Positions 36,764-46,008 of a stretch of DNA of 64,000 bases are shown one piece after another. A program made the position numbers and the translations under genes. The notes beneath the pieces are model-generated. The model was given only the letters and a program-made list of their open reading frames with translations, did no database searches and was not told where the DNA came from. The stretch is from DAOMFB01 sp963721385 (GTDB taxonomy: Bacteria > Acidobacteriota > Thermoanaerobaculia > UBA5066). Within the stretch, counting starts at the first letter, position 1. Every line of letters begins with the position of its first letter. The stretch is taken from positions 62,001 through 126,000 of the forward strand of contig CAVRJB010000019.1 of assembly GCA_963721385.1 (NCBI GenBank), read 5' to 3'.

Positions 36764-39392
36764 TCAATTCCGGCCGCGCGTCGTCGCGGCGGCCGGGGAT
36801 TCACGGGTTTCGAAGGCGATCGACTCGGCGCCGGGCGCGAGGTCCAGCGTCACGGCGGAGCCGTCCCTGACGTCGCCCGCGAGGAGCTTCAGCGCGAGCG
36901 GGTCCTGGACGAGACGCTGGATGTTCCGCTTCAACGGGCGGGCGCCGAAGACCGGGTCGAACGCCTCGCGGGCGAGCCACGTCCGCATCCGGTCGGTCCA
37001 GTCCAGCTTGATGCCGCGTGGCGCCACGAGGGCGGCGACACGCGCCAGCTGAAGGTCGACGATCTTCTCGATGTCCTCGAGCTCGAGCCGGTGGAAGACG
37101 ACGATGTCGTCGATCCGGTTCAGGAACTCGGGACGGAAGCGGGCGCGCAGCTCCTCGTCGATCCGCTTGCGGAGCTCCTTCTCGTCGGCGCCGGCCATCT
37201 CCTGGATCAGGGGCGAGCCGGCGTTCGACGTCATGATGACGACGACGTTCTTGAAGTCGACGGAGCGCCCCTTCCCGTCCGTGAGGCGGCCGTCGTCGAG
37301 CACCTGCAGGAGCGTCGACCAGACGTCGGGGTGGGCCTTTTCGATCTCGTCGAAGAGGACGACGGAGTAGGGGCGGCGCCGGACGGCCTCGGTCAGCTGG
37401 CCGCCCTCGTCGTGCCCGATGTAGCCGGGAGGCGCGCCGATCATGCGGGAGATCGAGTGCTTCTCCTGGTACTCCGACATGTCGAGTCGGATGAGGGCGT
37501 TCTCGTCGTCGAACAGGAACTCGGCGAGCGCCCTCGCGAGCTCGGTCTTGCCGACGCCGGTCGGCCCGAGGAAGAGGAACGAGCCAACGGGGCGCCGCGG
37601 GTCCTTGAGCCCCGTACGGGCGCGGCGGACGGCGTTCGCGACGGCGTGAACGGCCTCGTCCTGCCCGACGACGCGCCGCTTCAAGCGGTCGTCCATCCGG
37701 AGGAGCTTCTGCGTCTCCCCCTCGACCATCCGGGCGACGGGGACGCCCGTCCACTTCGACACGACGGCCGCGATGTCCTCTTCGTCCACCTTCTCGCGAA
37801 GGACTGCGCCGTTCTTCTGCATCTCCTCGAGCTTCGCCGAGGCGCCGTCGAGTTCCTTCTGGAGCTTCGGGAGCGTCCCGTAGCGAAGCTCGGCGGCCCG
37901 GTTCAGATCCCCCGTCCGCTCGGCCTTTTCGGCCTCGACCTTCGTCTCGTCGAGCTTCTTCTTCAGGCCGCGGATCGCGCTGATGGCAGCCTTCTCGGTC
38001 TGCCAGCGGGTCTTCATCGCCTGCGAGCGCTCCTTCAGCTCCGCGAGGCTCTTCTCGAGGGCCTTGAGCCGCTCTTTCGCGGAGCGGGCGTCGTCCTTCT
38101 GAAGCGCTTTCCGCTCGATCTCGGCCTGGAGGATCTTCCGCTCGACCTCGTCGATCTCCGTCGGCATCGAGTCGATCTCCATCCTCAACTTCGCGGAGGC
38201 CTCGTCGATCAGGTCGATCGCTTTGTCCGGAAGGAAGCGGTCGGCGATGTAGCGGGCGGAAAGCGTGGCGGCCGCGACGAGCGCCGCGTCGGTGATCTTG
38301 ACTCCGTGGTGGACCTCGTACCGCTCCTGAAGGCCGCGGAGGATGGCGACCGTGTCCTCGACGGACGGCTCGCCGACGAAAACGGGCTGGAAGCGACGCT
38401 CGAGGGCCGGGTCCTTCTCGACGTGCTTGCGGTACTCGCTGATCGTCGTGGCGCCGATCGCGCGCAGGTCGCCGCGCGCAAGGGCGGGCTTCAGCATGTT
38501 GCCGGCGTCCATGGCGCCTTCGGCGGCGCCGGCGCCGACGAGCGTGTGGAGCTCGTCGATGAAGAGGATGACCTTGCCGTCGGACTCCTCGACCTCCTTC
38601 AGGACGGCCTTGAGCCGCTCCTCGAACTCGCCGCGGAACTTCGCGCCGGCGATCATGGCGCCGAGGTCGAGCGCGACGACACGCTTGTCCTTCAGCGACT
38701 CGGGGACGTCGCCGGCCACGATCCGCCGCGCGAGCCCCTCCACGATCGCGGTCTTGCCGACGCCGGGGTCGCCGATCAGGACGGGGTTGTTCTTCGTCCG
38801 GCGCGTCAGCACCTGCATGATGCGGCGGATCTCCTCGTCGCGGCCGATGACGGGGTCGAGCTTCCCGCGGCGGGCGAGCTCGGTCAGGTCTTTGGCGTAG
38901 CGCTTCAGCGCCTGGTACGTCTCCTCGGCGCCGGGATCGGTGACGCGGGCCGAGCCGCGGACCTCCTTCAGCGCCGCGAGGACCGGGGTTTCCGAAAGGC
39001 CCCGCGCGGCGAGGAGCTTCGCGGCCCTGGACTTCCCGTCCCTCACGAGCGCCAGGAAGAGGTGCTCGGCGGCGACGTAGTCGTCCTTGAAGTCCCGGGC
39101 GATCTTCTCCGCGAGGTCGAGGATCTTCGCGAGCGGCGGCGAGAGGCGCGGCTCATGGCCGTCGCCCTGCACGTGCGGGAGCTTTCCGAGCTCGCCCTCG
39201 AGTGCCTCGGCCAGCGCGGCCGGCGGCACGCCGATCTTTTCGAGAAGCGCAGGAACGGTTCCGCCCTCCTGCGTCGCGAGCGCGAGCGCGAGGTGCTCGG
39301 GCGTGATCTCGGGATGCCCTTCGGCCCGCGCGCCCTGGGCAGCGACCTGAAGACGCTTCCTGAGCCTTGAGGGTGAAACGATCCGCATTCAT
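36764..39392 (-). CDS. clpB: ATP-dependent disaggregase ClpB, frame break near the start
   Basis: ClpB rescues proteins from aggregates with DnaK. About 875 residues: Clp-N repeats (1-145), first AAA+ domain with GDPGVGKT, a long M-domain coiled coil (about 405-520) and second AAA+ domain with GPTGVGKT and the C-terminal hexamer domain. The family N-terminus MNADRFTLKAQEA is encoded from the ATG at 39392. One base too many near 39355 then throws the frame, and LQVAAQGARAEGHPEITPEH continues in the frame that opens at a second ATG (39388). Translation from 39388 alone would replace the first 12 residues. A single indel restores the full consensus, so the gene is probably intact. Confidence 0.92.
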
Positions 39393-39401
39393 ACAGCGGA
39401 A

Positions 39402-39429
39402 AATCTATTATCTTAGTCTATAGTGTCAA
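39402..39429 (-). promoter_or_regulatory. Promoter of clpB-hsp20
   Basis: TTGACA (39429-39424) and TAGATT (39407-39402) are 16 bp apart on the minus strand. The start of transcription would be near 39395, about three bases before ATG. The whole 45-bp gap is AT-rich, unlike the rest of the window, and TAAGAT occurs twice (39415-39410 and 39440-39435), which may mark regulator contacts. No CIRCE or HAIR-type element is recognisable. Confidence 0.5.
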
Positions 39430-39437
39430 GTAATATC

Positions 39438-40241
39438 TTACAGTATTGATGTAGATTGTTTAAACATTGAAATTACGCCGTTTATTATTCGGGAGACATG
39501 CTTACGCTGAGAAGGAGTGCGTCTGCGGTCGGGGGCGCCGGCCTCGGCGAACCCCCTCGCCCGCAGGAGACAGGCGTCGCAGCTGCCGCACGGGCGCCCT
39601 CGCGGCGACGGGTCGTAGCAGGAAGTGGTCTGAGGCCGGTGTCGAGGCCGAGGGCGAGGGCGAGCGCGGACGATCCGGGCCTTCGTCATCCGAAGGAGCG
39701 GCGCGCGGATCGCGGGCCCGCGGCCCTCCACGCCCGCCTTCGTTCCGAGTTGGCCGACCTTCTGGAAGGCACGGAGGAACGGCGGGCGGCAGTCGGGATA
39801 GCCGGAGGTGTCGAGGGCGTTCGCGCCGATGACGATCTCTCTGGCGCCCGTCGATTCCGCGACGGCGAGGGCGAACGAGAGAAAGAGCGTGTTGCGGGCG
39901 GGCACATACGTCACGGGGATCGCGGACTTTCCGAGCGCCCGTTTCGGGACGGCGAGCCGGTGGTCTGTCAACGCCGAGCCTCCGAGCGCTCCGAAGCCGG
40001 GAATCCGGAAGACGCGGTGCGAGGCCACGCGGTATCGCCGGGCGAGCCGCCGCGCCGCCGTGAGCTCCACCCGGTGCCGCTGCCCGTAGTCGAACGAGAT
40101 CGCGTGGACCCTCCAGCCCCAGTGCGTGAGAAGCGCGAGGCAGGTTCCGCTGTCGAGCCCCCCCGAGAGGAGCAGAACGGCCGTCTGCCGTCCCGGCGCC
40201 GGCGGCCGCGGGATCCGGACGGCACGGGGCCTGCCGCTCAC
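39438..40241 (-). CDS. queC: 7-cyano-7-deazaguanine synthase QueC, internal compensated frame break
   Basis: QueC turns 7-carboxy-7-deazaguanine into preQ0 with ATP and ammonia, on the way to queuosine in tRNA. The PP-loop ATP-binding motif is LLLSGGLDSGT. The zinc Cys motif is present as SCYDP, CGSCDAC. Between about 39655 and 39625 the in-frame residues are an odd Arg/Pro run, while the adjacent frame reads the expected LALALGLDTGL. Two opposite one-base errors there would restore the family sequence. The last 25 residues (KHVSRIINGVISMFKQSTSIL) are unusual and AT-rich. The GTG start overlaps the queE stop (GTGA). Confidence 0.88.
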   Translation of the reverse strand: MSGRPRAVRIPRPPAPGRQTAVLLLSGGLDSGTCLALLTHWGWRVHAISFDYGQRHRVELTAARRLARRYRVASHRVFRIPGFGALGGSALTDHRLAVPKRALGKSAIPVTYVPARNTLFLSFALAVAESTGAREIVIGANALDTSGYPDCRPPFLRAFQKVGQLGTKAGVEGRGPAIRAPLLRMTKARIVRARPRPRPRHRPQTTSCYDPSPRGRPCGSCDACLLRARGFAEAGAPDRRRTPSQRKHVSRIINGVISMFKQSTSIL

Positions 40242-40897
40242 CGGCCCGCCACGTCGCCCCAGAGGAGCTTGTGGATCTGGAGGTTGAGCCGGAGCCTCCG
40301 GCCGGAGTCCCGAACCCATTCGGCCACGTCGGCGGCGATCGCCGAGCGGTCGCCGTGGAAGACGGGGGAGATCAGGACCGACCCCTTCGCCTCGAGGTCG
40401 TAGCGACGGACGACGTCGAGCGCCCAGTCGAAGTCTCGCCGGTCTGCGACCACGAACTTCACCTCGTCGCGCGGCCCGAGCTCCCGGAGATTCTCCCAGC
40501 GGTTGAAAGCCTCCATCCCCGAGCCGGGGCACTTCACGTCGACGACCTTCACCGCGCGCGGGTCGACCCGGTCGAGCGGCACGTGTCCGCCCGTCTCGAC
40601 GAGGACCGTGTAGCCGGCGTCGCAGAGGTCCTCGACGAGGCGATAAGAACCCTCCTGCTCGAGCGGCTCACCGCCGGTCAGCTCGACGAGCGGGGCCCCG
40701 AGTCGGCGGACTTCGGCGAGGACCTCGGCGACCGCGAGTCTTTTTCCTCCCGAGAATGCGTGGGCCGAGTCGCACCAGACGCAGCGGAGCGCGCAGCCCG
40801 TGAGCCGGACAAACGTACAGGGGAAGCCGGCGAAGGAAGACTCGCCCTGCAGGCTTCGGAAGATCTCGGTGACGACGAGCGTCGCGGCGTCGACCAT
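40238..40897 (-). CDS. queE: 7-carboxy-7-deazaguanine synthase QueE
   Basis: QueE is the radical SAM enzyme that contracts the ring of 6-carboxytetrahydropterin to 7-carboxy-7-deazaguanine. The 219-residue protein has the cluster site CALRCVWCD, the N-terminal FRSLQGESSFAGFPCTFVRL and the SAM-binding LTGGEPLEQ. The start ATG is seven bases from a TATCGT hexamer on the minus strand. It is translationally coupled to queC. The third pathway enzyme, a QueD-like protein, lies at 60.9-61.3 kb. Its promoter is back to back with that of truA within 37 bp. Confidence 0.95.
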   Translation of the reverse strand: MVDAATLVVTEIFRSLQGESSFAGFPCTFVRLTGCALRCVWCDSAHAFSGGKRLAVAEVLAEVRRLGAPLVELTGGEPLEQEGSYRLVEDLCDAGYTVLVETGGHVPLDRVDPRAVKVVDVKCPGSGMEAFNRWENLRELGPRDEVKFVVADRRDFDWALDVVRRYDLEAKGSVLISPVFHGDRSAIAADVAEWVRDSGRRLRLNLQIHKLLWGDVAGR

Positions 40898-40922
40898 CTC
40901 TCCAACGATAGCGCGCGCACCC

Positions 40923-40928
40923 GATAAT
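40923..40928 (+). promoter_or_regulatory. -10 element directly before truA (leaderless type)
   Basis: GATAAT, then CGCCCC, then the GTG start. It heads the six-gene operon to ispG. The whole divergent gap to queE is 37 bp, and the queE hexamer TATCGT (40910-40905) is only 12 bp away, so the two promoters should compete for polymerase. Confidence 0.5.
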
Positions 40929-40934
40929 CGCCCC

Positions 40935-41759
40935 GTGAGACTGAGGCTGGAGCTGGCCTATCTGGGGACGTTCTTCCAAGGGTGGCAGCTTCAGGCCGAC
41001 CGCCCGGGCGGGGCACCGGTTCGCACGGTCCAGGGCGAATTGGAATCAGCCTTGAAGGAGGTCTACCGGGCGGAGATCCGGGCGCACGGCGCGGGACGCA
41101 CGGATTCCGGCGTCCACGCCGAGGGCCAGGTCGCGCACGTCGACCTTCCGTCGGGTGCACCTTCGATTCCATTCGAAGGACTGCGGCGTGCCCTGAACAC
41201 GAAGCTGCCTCCGGACGTGAGGGTCCTCCGCGTGTCCGAAGCCGGCCCTGACTTCCATGCCCGCCGCTCGGCAACAGGCAAGGTCTACGTCTACCGCCTG
41301 CGTCGCGGCGAGTTCCTTCACCCGCACCGCGGCCTGGTGGAGGCCCTCGCCTCCGAACCGCTCGACCTCGGGGCGATGCGCGAGGCGGCGGCACGGCTCG
41401 TCGGGACGCGCGATTTCGCCCCCTTCTCCGTCACGGGATCCGATCCCGGTTCGACCGTCCGCACCCTCGTCCGGCTCGACGTCGCCGAGGAGGGGAGCCT
41501 CGTGGTCGTCACGGCCGTCGGTGACGGATTCCTCCGTGGAATGGTCCGACGCCTCGTCGGCACGCTGCGGGACGTCGGGCGAGGCCGGACCCCGCCCGGC
41601 GAAGTTCTGGAGCGGCCCGGGCCGACGGCCGAGGCACGTGGCCTGACGCTCGAGCGCGTCCTCTACTCCCGCCGATTCGCCGCCGCGGGCCGGCGAGGTC
41701 GCGCGATAGAATCGTGCCGGGGCCGGTGGCTCCGGGCCGCGGGCCTGACACGCAGATGA
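40935..41759 (+). CDS. truA: tRNA pseudouridine38-40 synthase TruA
   Basis: TruA makes pseudouridine in the anticodon arm of many tRNAs. The 274-residue enzyme has the catalytic Asp57 in GAGRTDSGVHA, the N-terminal LELAYLGTFFQGWQLQ and the C-terminal GDGFLRGMVRRLVGTL. I chose the GTG at 40935 because it begins the family N-terminus and lies exactly six bases after GATAAT. The open frame extends 45 codons upstream without coding sense. Its stop overlaps the uppS start as ATGA. The last 25 residues are Arg-rich and variable. Confidence 0.94.
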   Translation: MRLRLELAYLGTFFQGWQLQADRPGGAPVRTVQGELESALKEVYRAEIRAHGAGRTDSGVHAEGQVAHVDLPSGAPSIPFEGLRRALNTKLPPDVRVLRVSEAGPDFHARRSATGKVYVYRLRRGEFLHPHRGLVEALASEPLDLGAMREAAARLVGTRDFAPFSVTGSDPGSTVRTLVRLDVAEEGSLVVVTAVGDGFLRGMVRRLVGTLRDVGRGRTPPGEVLERPGPTAEARGLTLERVLYSRRFAAAGRRGRAIESCRGRWLRAAGLTRR

Positions 41760-42580
41760 TCGACAAGGACGTCCTCGCCGCCGCCGGCACGCCGGAGCGC
41801 GCTCTTCTCGACGCGCTCGACCTCGCGCGCCTTCCCCGCCACGTGGCCGTCATCATGGACGGCAACGGCCGGTGGGCGCAGAAGAGGCGGCTGCCGCGGG
41901 TCGAGGGGCACCGAGCGGGGATCGACGCCGTCCGCGCGACCGTCGAGACCGCGGCACGCCTCCACCTACAGGCCCTCACGCTCTACGCGTTCTCGACCGA
42001 GAACTGGAAGCGCCCGCGGCTCGAGGTCGCGACGCTGATGACGCTCCTCAAGGAGTGGCTGCGGCGGGAGCTCGACACGCTGATCCGGAACGACATCCGC
42101 TTCCGCGTCGTGGGCCGGATGGACGAGCTCGACCCCTCGGTCGTCCGCGCGCTCCAGGAGGGGCTCGAGGCCACCGCGGGCGGTGCCGGCATGGTCTTCA
42201 ACATCGCGCTCAACTACTCGGGGCGCGCCGAGCTCGTCGACGCGATGCGCTTGCTCGCCGCCGACGTCGCCGCCGGCCGACTGAGGCCCGCGGAGATCGA
42301 CGAGACGGCCGTCGCCTCGCGGCTCTACACGGCCGGCCTCCCCGACCCGGACCTCCTGATCCGGACGAGCGGCGAGATGCGGGTCTCCAACTACCTGCTT
42401 TGGCAGATCGCGTACGCGGAGATTCACGTGACGCCCGTCCTCTGGCCCGACTTCCGGGCCCTTCACTTCCTCGAGGCGATTGTCGACTTCCAGAAGCGCG
42501 AGCGGCGTTACGGCGGCGTCCTTGAGCCGGAGCCGGAAGATCGTCCCGCTCTGGTCCGCCCCGCGGCGGCCTCGCGGTGA
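41756..42580 (+). CDS. uppS: Isoprenyl transferase (undecaprenyl diphosphate synthase) UppS
   Basis: UppS builds the C55 polyprenyl carrier for peptidoglycan and O-antigen. The 274-residue protein has the catalytic Asp35 in VIMDGNGRWA, the LTLYAFSTENW motif, the NIALNYSGR segment and the C-terminal LLIRTSGEMRVSN. The ATG at 41756 overlaps the truA stop (ATGA). A GTG at 41714 with TAGAAT just before it also opens the frame, but the coupled ATG gives the better length. It feeds on isoprenoids made by Dxr and IspG of the same operon. Confidence 0.95.
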   Translation: MIDKDVLAAAGTPERALLDALDLARLPRHVAVIMDGNGRWAQKRRLPRVEGHRAGIDAVRATVETAARLHLQALTLYAFSTENWKRPRLEVATLMTLLKEWLRRELDTLIRNDIRFRVVGRMDELDPSVVRALQEGLEATAGGAGMVFNIALNYSGRAELVDAMRLLAADVAAGRLRPAEIDETAVASRLYTAGLPDPDLLIRTSGEMRVSNYLLWQIAYAEIHVTPVLWPDFRALHFLEAIVDFQKRERRYGGVLEPEPEDRPALVRPAAASR

Positions 42581-42605
42581 CGCGCCGCGCTTCCGGGGCC
42601 CCCGA

Positions 42606-43409
42606 TTGAAGTACGCACGCGAACTGACGGCCGCCGTCCTGATCCCGGCCGTTCTCGCGATCCTCCTCTTCGCCCCGCTCTGGGCCTGGGCGATCCTCGT
42701 CGCCCTCGCCGGCGCGCTCGCCCTCGTCGAGTTCTACCGGCTCCTCGAGGCGGCGGGCGGGACGGTCCCGAAGGCAGCGGGCCTCGCGCTCTTCGCCGCG
42801 CTCGTCGTCTTCGCGTACCTCCGCTCTCCGGCCGGGCTCCTCGCCGCGGCCGCGGCGACCCTTCTCGTCCTCCCGACACTCGTCATGTTCTCGTCTCCGC
42901 CGGTGCCGGCCCTCCTGCCGTCCTCGGCGGGCTCCGTGTTCGCCACGCTCTACGTCGGCCTCGGCGCCTCGGCGATGGTGGGCCTTCGCTCCCTCGGCTG
43001 GAAGCCGGTGGTGTTCCTGCTCGCCGTCGTCTGGATGAGCGACTCCGCCGCGTACTACGTGGGGCGCCGCTTCGGGAAGCGGAAGCTCGCGCCGGTGGTG
43101 AGCCCGAAGAAGACGTGGGAGGGGCTCGGGGGCCAGCTCGGCGGCGGCCTCGTCGCCGGCCTCGTCGCCGCGCTCGTCCTCGGCGGCGCGAGCCTGCCGC
43201 TCGCCGCGGCGTTCGGCGTCGTCGTGGCGGGAGTCGCGGTCGTGGGGGACCTCGTCGAGTCGACGTTCAAGCGCAGCTGCGCCGTCAAGGACTCGGGGGG
43301 CCTCCTCCCCGGGCACGGCGGCCTCCTGGACCGCCTCGACTCCCTTCTCTACGCGTCGCCCGTCGTCCTCCTCGCAGGGACCTGGGCGCCGGAGGTCATG
43401 CCCCGATGA
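42606..43409 (+). CDS. cdsA: Phosphatidate cytidylyltransferase CdsA
   Basis: CdsA makes CDP-diacylglycerol, the precursor of all membrane phospholipids. From the TTG at 42606 the protein has 267 residues and seven or eight membrane helices. The CdsA signature near the C-terminus is intact (CAVKDSGGLLPGHGGLLDRL). I prefer the TTG because it begins KYARELTAAVLIPAVL; upstream residues in the frame are antiphase to the end of uppS. No strong ribosome binding site is seen. The stop overlaps the dxr start (ATGA). Confidence 0.92.
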   Translation: MKYARELTAAVLIPAVLAILLFAPLWAWAILVALAGALALVEFYRLLEAAGGTVPKAAGLALFAALVVFAYLRSPAGLLAAAAATLLVLPTLVMFSSPPVPALLPSSAGSVFATLYVGLGASAMVGLRSLGWKPVVFLLAVVWMSDSAAYYVGRRFGKRKLAPVVSPKKTWEGLGGQLGGGLVAGLVAALVLGGASLPLAAAFGVVVAGVAVVGDLVESTFKRSCAVKDSGGLLPGHGGLLDRLDSLLYASPVVLLAGTWAPEVMPR

Positions 43410-44629
43410 ACGTCGCAAAGGCCGCCCCGGGGAAGCGCATCGCCCTCATGGGCGCCACCGGCTCGATCGGGGACTCGGCTCTTTCGGTCGTCGCGCACTT
43501 CCCGGGCCGCTTCGAGATCGTGACGATGGCGGCCGGCTCGAAACTCGAGAAGCTGCTTCCCGCGATCGCCGCCCACCGCCCGAAGATCGTGTCGGTGAGG
43601 AGCGCGGAGGACGCCGCGCGCGTCCGTTCCGAGTTCCCGGGAATCGCCGTCGGCTGGGGGCCGCAGGGGCTCGTCGACGTGGCGACCCACCCCGACGTGG
43701 ACGTCGTCCTCGGCGCCCTCGTCGGTTCGCTCGGCCTCCCGTCATCCTATGCCGCTGCGAAGCTCGGCAAGACGCTCGCGCTCGCCAACAAGGAGACGCT
43801 CGTCGTGGCGGGCGAGCCGCTCATGGCCGCCGCGCGGGCCTCGGGCGCCGCCGTCATCCCGGTCGACTCGGAGCATTGCGCGCTTCACCAGGCCCTCCGG
43901 TGCGGTGCCCCCTCCGAGGTTCGGCGGCTGATGCTGACGGCCTCGGGCGGGCCGTTCCGGACGCGGCCGGTCGAGACGTTCGGGAGCATCACGCTCGCGG
44001 ACGCGCTCGCCCATCCGACCTGGAAAATGGGGCCGAAGATCACGATCGACTCGGCCACGATGATGAACAAGGGGCTGGAGGTCATCGAGGCACGCTGGCT
44101 CTTCGACGTCCCGGCCGACCGGATCGACGTCGTCATCCATCCGCAGTCGATCGTCCATTCGATGGTCGAGTGGGTGGACGGCTCGGTGATCGCGCAGATG
44201 TCGCCGAACGACATGCGCTTTCCGATCCTCTACGCGCTGACCTACCCGGACCGGATCGAGACGCCGCTCCCGAGGCTCGATCTCCTGGCGCTCGGCCGGC
44301 TCGATTTCGCCCCTCCGGAGGCCGCGCGCTATCCCGCGCTCCCCCTCGCATACGCGGCGCTCCGGACCGGCGGAACGGCGCCCGCCGTCCTGAACGCGGC
44401 GAACGAGGTGGCGGTGGAGGCGTTCCTCCTGGGGCGGATCCCGTACGGGGCGATCGTGGAGACGACGGCGCGGGTCCTCTCGCGCCACAACGTGGTCCCG
44501 GCGACGTCTGTCGAGGAGGCGCTCGAGGCGGACGCCTGGGCCCGTCGCGTCGCCTGTGAGATCCTACCCGGCCTCGGCGGAGTGGCGGCGGGCGCCGTGC
44601 CGGCAACCGGAGCCTCCTCCCGGACGTAG
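43406..44629 (+). CDS. dxr: 1-deoxy-D-xylulose-5-phosphate reductoisomerase Dxr
   Basis: Dxr makes methylerythritol phosphate, the committed step of the MEP isoprenoid pathway. The 407-residue enzyme shows the NADPH-binding GATGSIGDS at residues 16-24, PVDSEHCALHQ, the substrate loop LTASGGPFR, and the metal site with MNKGLEVIEA. The target of fosmidomycin, it is of standard length. The ATG shares four bases with the cdsA stop. Two genes later in the same operon, ispG encodes a later step of the same pathway. Confidence 0.97.
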   Translation: MNVAKAAPGKRIALMGATGSIGDSALSVVAHFPGRFEIVTMAAGSKLEKLLPAIAAHRPKIVSVRSAEDAARVRSEFPGIAVGWGPQGLVDVATHPDVDVVLGALVGSLGLPSSYAAAKLGKTLALANKETLVVAGEPLMAAARASGAAVIPVDSEHCALHQALRCGAPSEVRRLMLTASGGPFRTRPVETFGSITLADALAHPTWKMGPKITIDSATMMNKGLEVIEARWLFDVPADRIDVVIHPQSIVHSMVEWVDGSVIAQMSPNDMRFPILYALTYPDRIETPLPRLDLLALGRLDFAPPEAARYPALPLAYAALRTGGTAPAVLNAANEVAVEAFLLGRIPYGAIVETTARVLSRHNVVPATSVEEALEADAWARRVACEILPGLGGVAAGAVPATGASSRT

Positions 44630-44668
44630 AGACAGGAAGAAACAGGGGCCGGAGCTCCCCAGGACCGC

Positions 44669-46006
44669 ATGAACATTCCGACCAACATCCTCGCGCTGAT
44701 CTTCGTCCTCTCGGTGCTCATCGTCGTGCACGAGTTCGGGCACTACGCGGTGGCGAAGCTCTTCAAATTCCCCGTCGAAGTCTTCTCGTTGGGCTTCGGC
44801 AAGCGCCTCTTTGGCTGGAAGCGGAAGGAGACCGACTACCGCGTCTCCCTGATCCCGCTCGGCGGCTACGTGAAGGTCGTCGGGCTCGGTCCCGACGAGA
44901 GCGACGTCGTGACGCCGGACCACCCGGAGCCAGCCGTCACCGGGGCGCGGTGGCAGCGGCTCCTGATCCTCGTCGCCGGCCCCGTCATGAACCTCGGCCT
45001 GGCCGTCCTCCTGACGGCCGGGGCCTTCATGGTGGGGATGGAGGTCCTGAAGTACCAGGAGGAGTCCCCCGCCGTGAAGCACGTCGAGGCGGGGAGCCCG
45101 GCGGACAAGGCCGGCGTGAAGGTGGACGACGTCGTCATCCGGATTGGCGGCAAGCCCATCTCGACCTGGCGCGAGGTTGAAATGGACCTCGGCCTCGCGC
45201 CGCGCGAGAACATTCCGGTCGACCTGAAGCGGGGCGACGAGACGGTGAGTGTCACGCTCCGCCCCGAACCGCAGACGAAGTACGACATCGGGTACACCGG
45301 CCTGAATCCGTTCCTCCCGCCCGTCATCGGAGCGCTCGTCTCCGGCTACCCTGGCGAGAAGGCCGGCCTCAAGCCGGGGGATCGGATCCTCTCCGTCGGC
45401 GGCCGCGAGGTGAAGGGCTACTACGAGGTGGTCCGGAAGGTCCGGGAGGCCGCGGCCGGGTTCGACGGCCCGGAAGGCCCGAAGCCGATCGCGTTCGTCG
45501 TGGAGCGCGGCGGCGAGACGCTTTCCTTCGCCGTGACGCCGCGGAAGGAAGCCAGCTCCTGGCGGATCGGCTTCTCTCCGAAGTACGAGACGGTCTTGAA
45601 ACGGCTCCCGTTCGATGCTGCCATCCCGGCGGCCTGGACGGAGCTGGGCCGGCAGACCACGATGACCTTCGCCACGGTCGGCCGCCTCTTCCGGGGGACG
45701 GGCTCGATGCGCCAGCTCTCCGGCCCGATCGACATCGCGAAGTTCTCGGGCGAGGCGGTCCGGAGCGGCCCGGCGGCGCTGCTCGTGCTGATGGGGATGC
45801 TCTCCCTGCAGCTCGGCATCCTGAACCTGCTGCCGATCCCGCTCCTCGACGGCGGCCAGATCTTCGTGACGCTCCTCGAGTCGGCCGCGCGGCGGGACTT
45901 TCCGCTGAAGGTGAAGGAGCGCCTCCTGCAGGCGGGCTTCGTCTTCCTGGTCCTCGTGATGGTCACCGTCCTCTACTTCGACGTCCTGAAGAACGTCAGC
46001 TTCTGA
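44669..46006 (+). CDS. rseP: Site-2 intramembrane metalloprotease RseP
   Basis: RseP cuts anti-sigma factors and signal-peptide remnants inside the membrane. The 445-residue protein has the zinc motif HEFGH at 21-25 in the first helix and two periplasmic PDZ domains (about 115-195 and 205-300). The third metal ligand is in NLLPIPLLDGGQ near residue 390. It lies between dxr and ispG, a common order in Gram-negatives. No anti-sigma factor gene is next to it, so its substrates are not given by context. Confidence 0.96.
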   Translation: MNIPTNILALIFVLSVLIVVHEFGHYAVAKLFKFPVEVFSLGFGKRLFGWKRKETDYRVSLIPLGGYVKVVGLGPDESDVVTPDHPEPAVTGARWQRLLILVAGPVMNLGLAVLLTAGAFMVGMEVLKYQEESPAVKHVEAGSPADKAGVKVDDVVIRIGGKPISTWREVEMDLGLAPRENIPVDLKRGDETVSVTLRPEPQTKYDIGYTGLNPFLPPVIGALVSGYPGEKAGLKPGDRILSVGGREVKGYYEVVRKVREAAAGFDGPEGPKPIAFVVERGGETLSFAVTPRKEASSWRIGFSPKYETVLKRLPFDAAIPAAWTELGRQTTMTFATVGRLFRGTGSMRQLSGPIDIAKFSGEAVRSGPAALLVLMGMLSLQLGILNLLPIPLLDGGQIFVTLLESAARRDFPLKVKERLLQAGFVFLVLVMVTVLYFDVLKNVSF

Positions 46007-46008
46007 CG

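Noticed and set aside
41714..41755. Upstream GTG start for uppS right after TAGAAT
   Set aside because: The hexamer would be one base from the codon, too close for a leaderless start, and ATG 41756 overlaps the truA stop as in other coupled pairs.
44650..44664. GGGGCCGGAGCTCCCC before rseP as a terminator
   Set aside because: It is a short GC palindrome inside a conserved operon; nothing suggests termination there.
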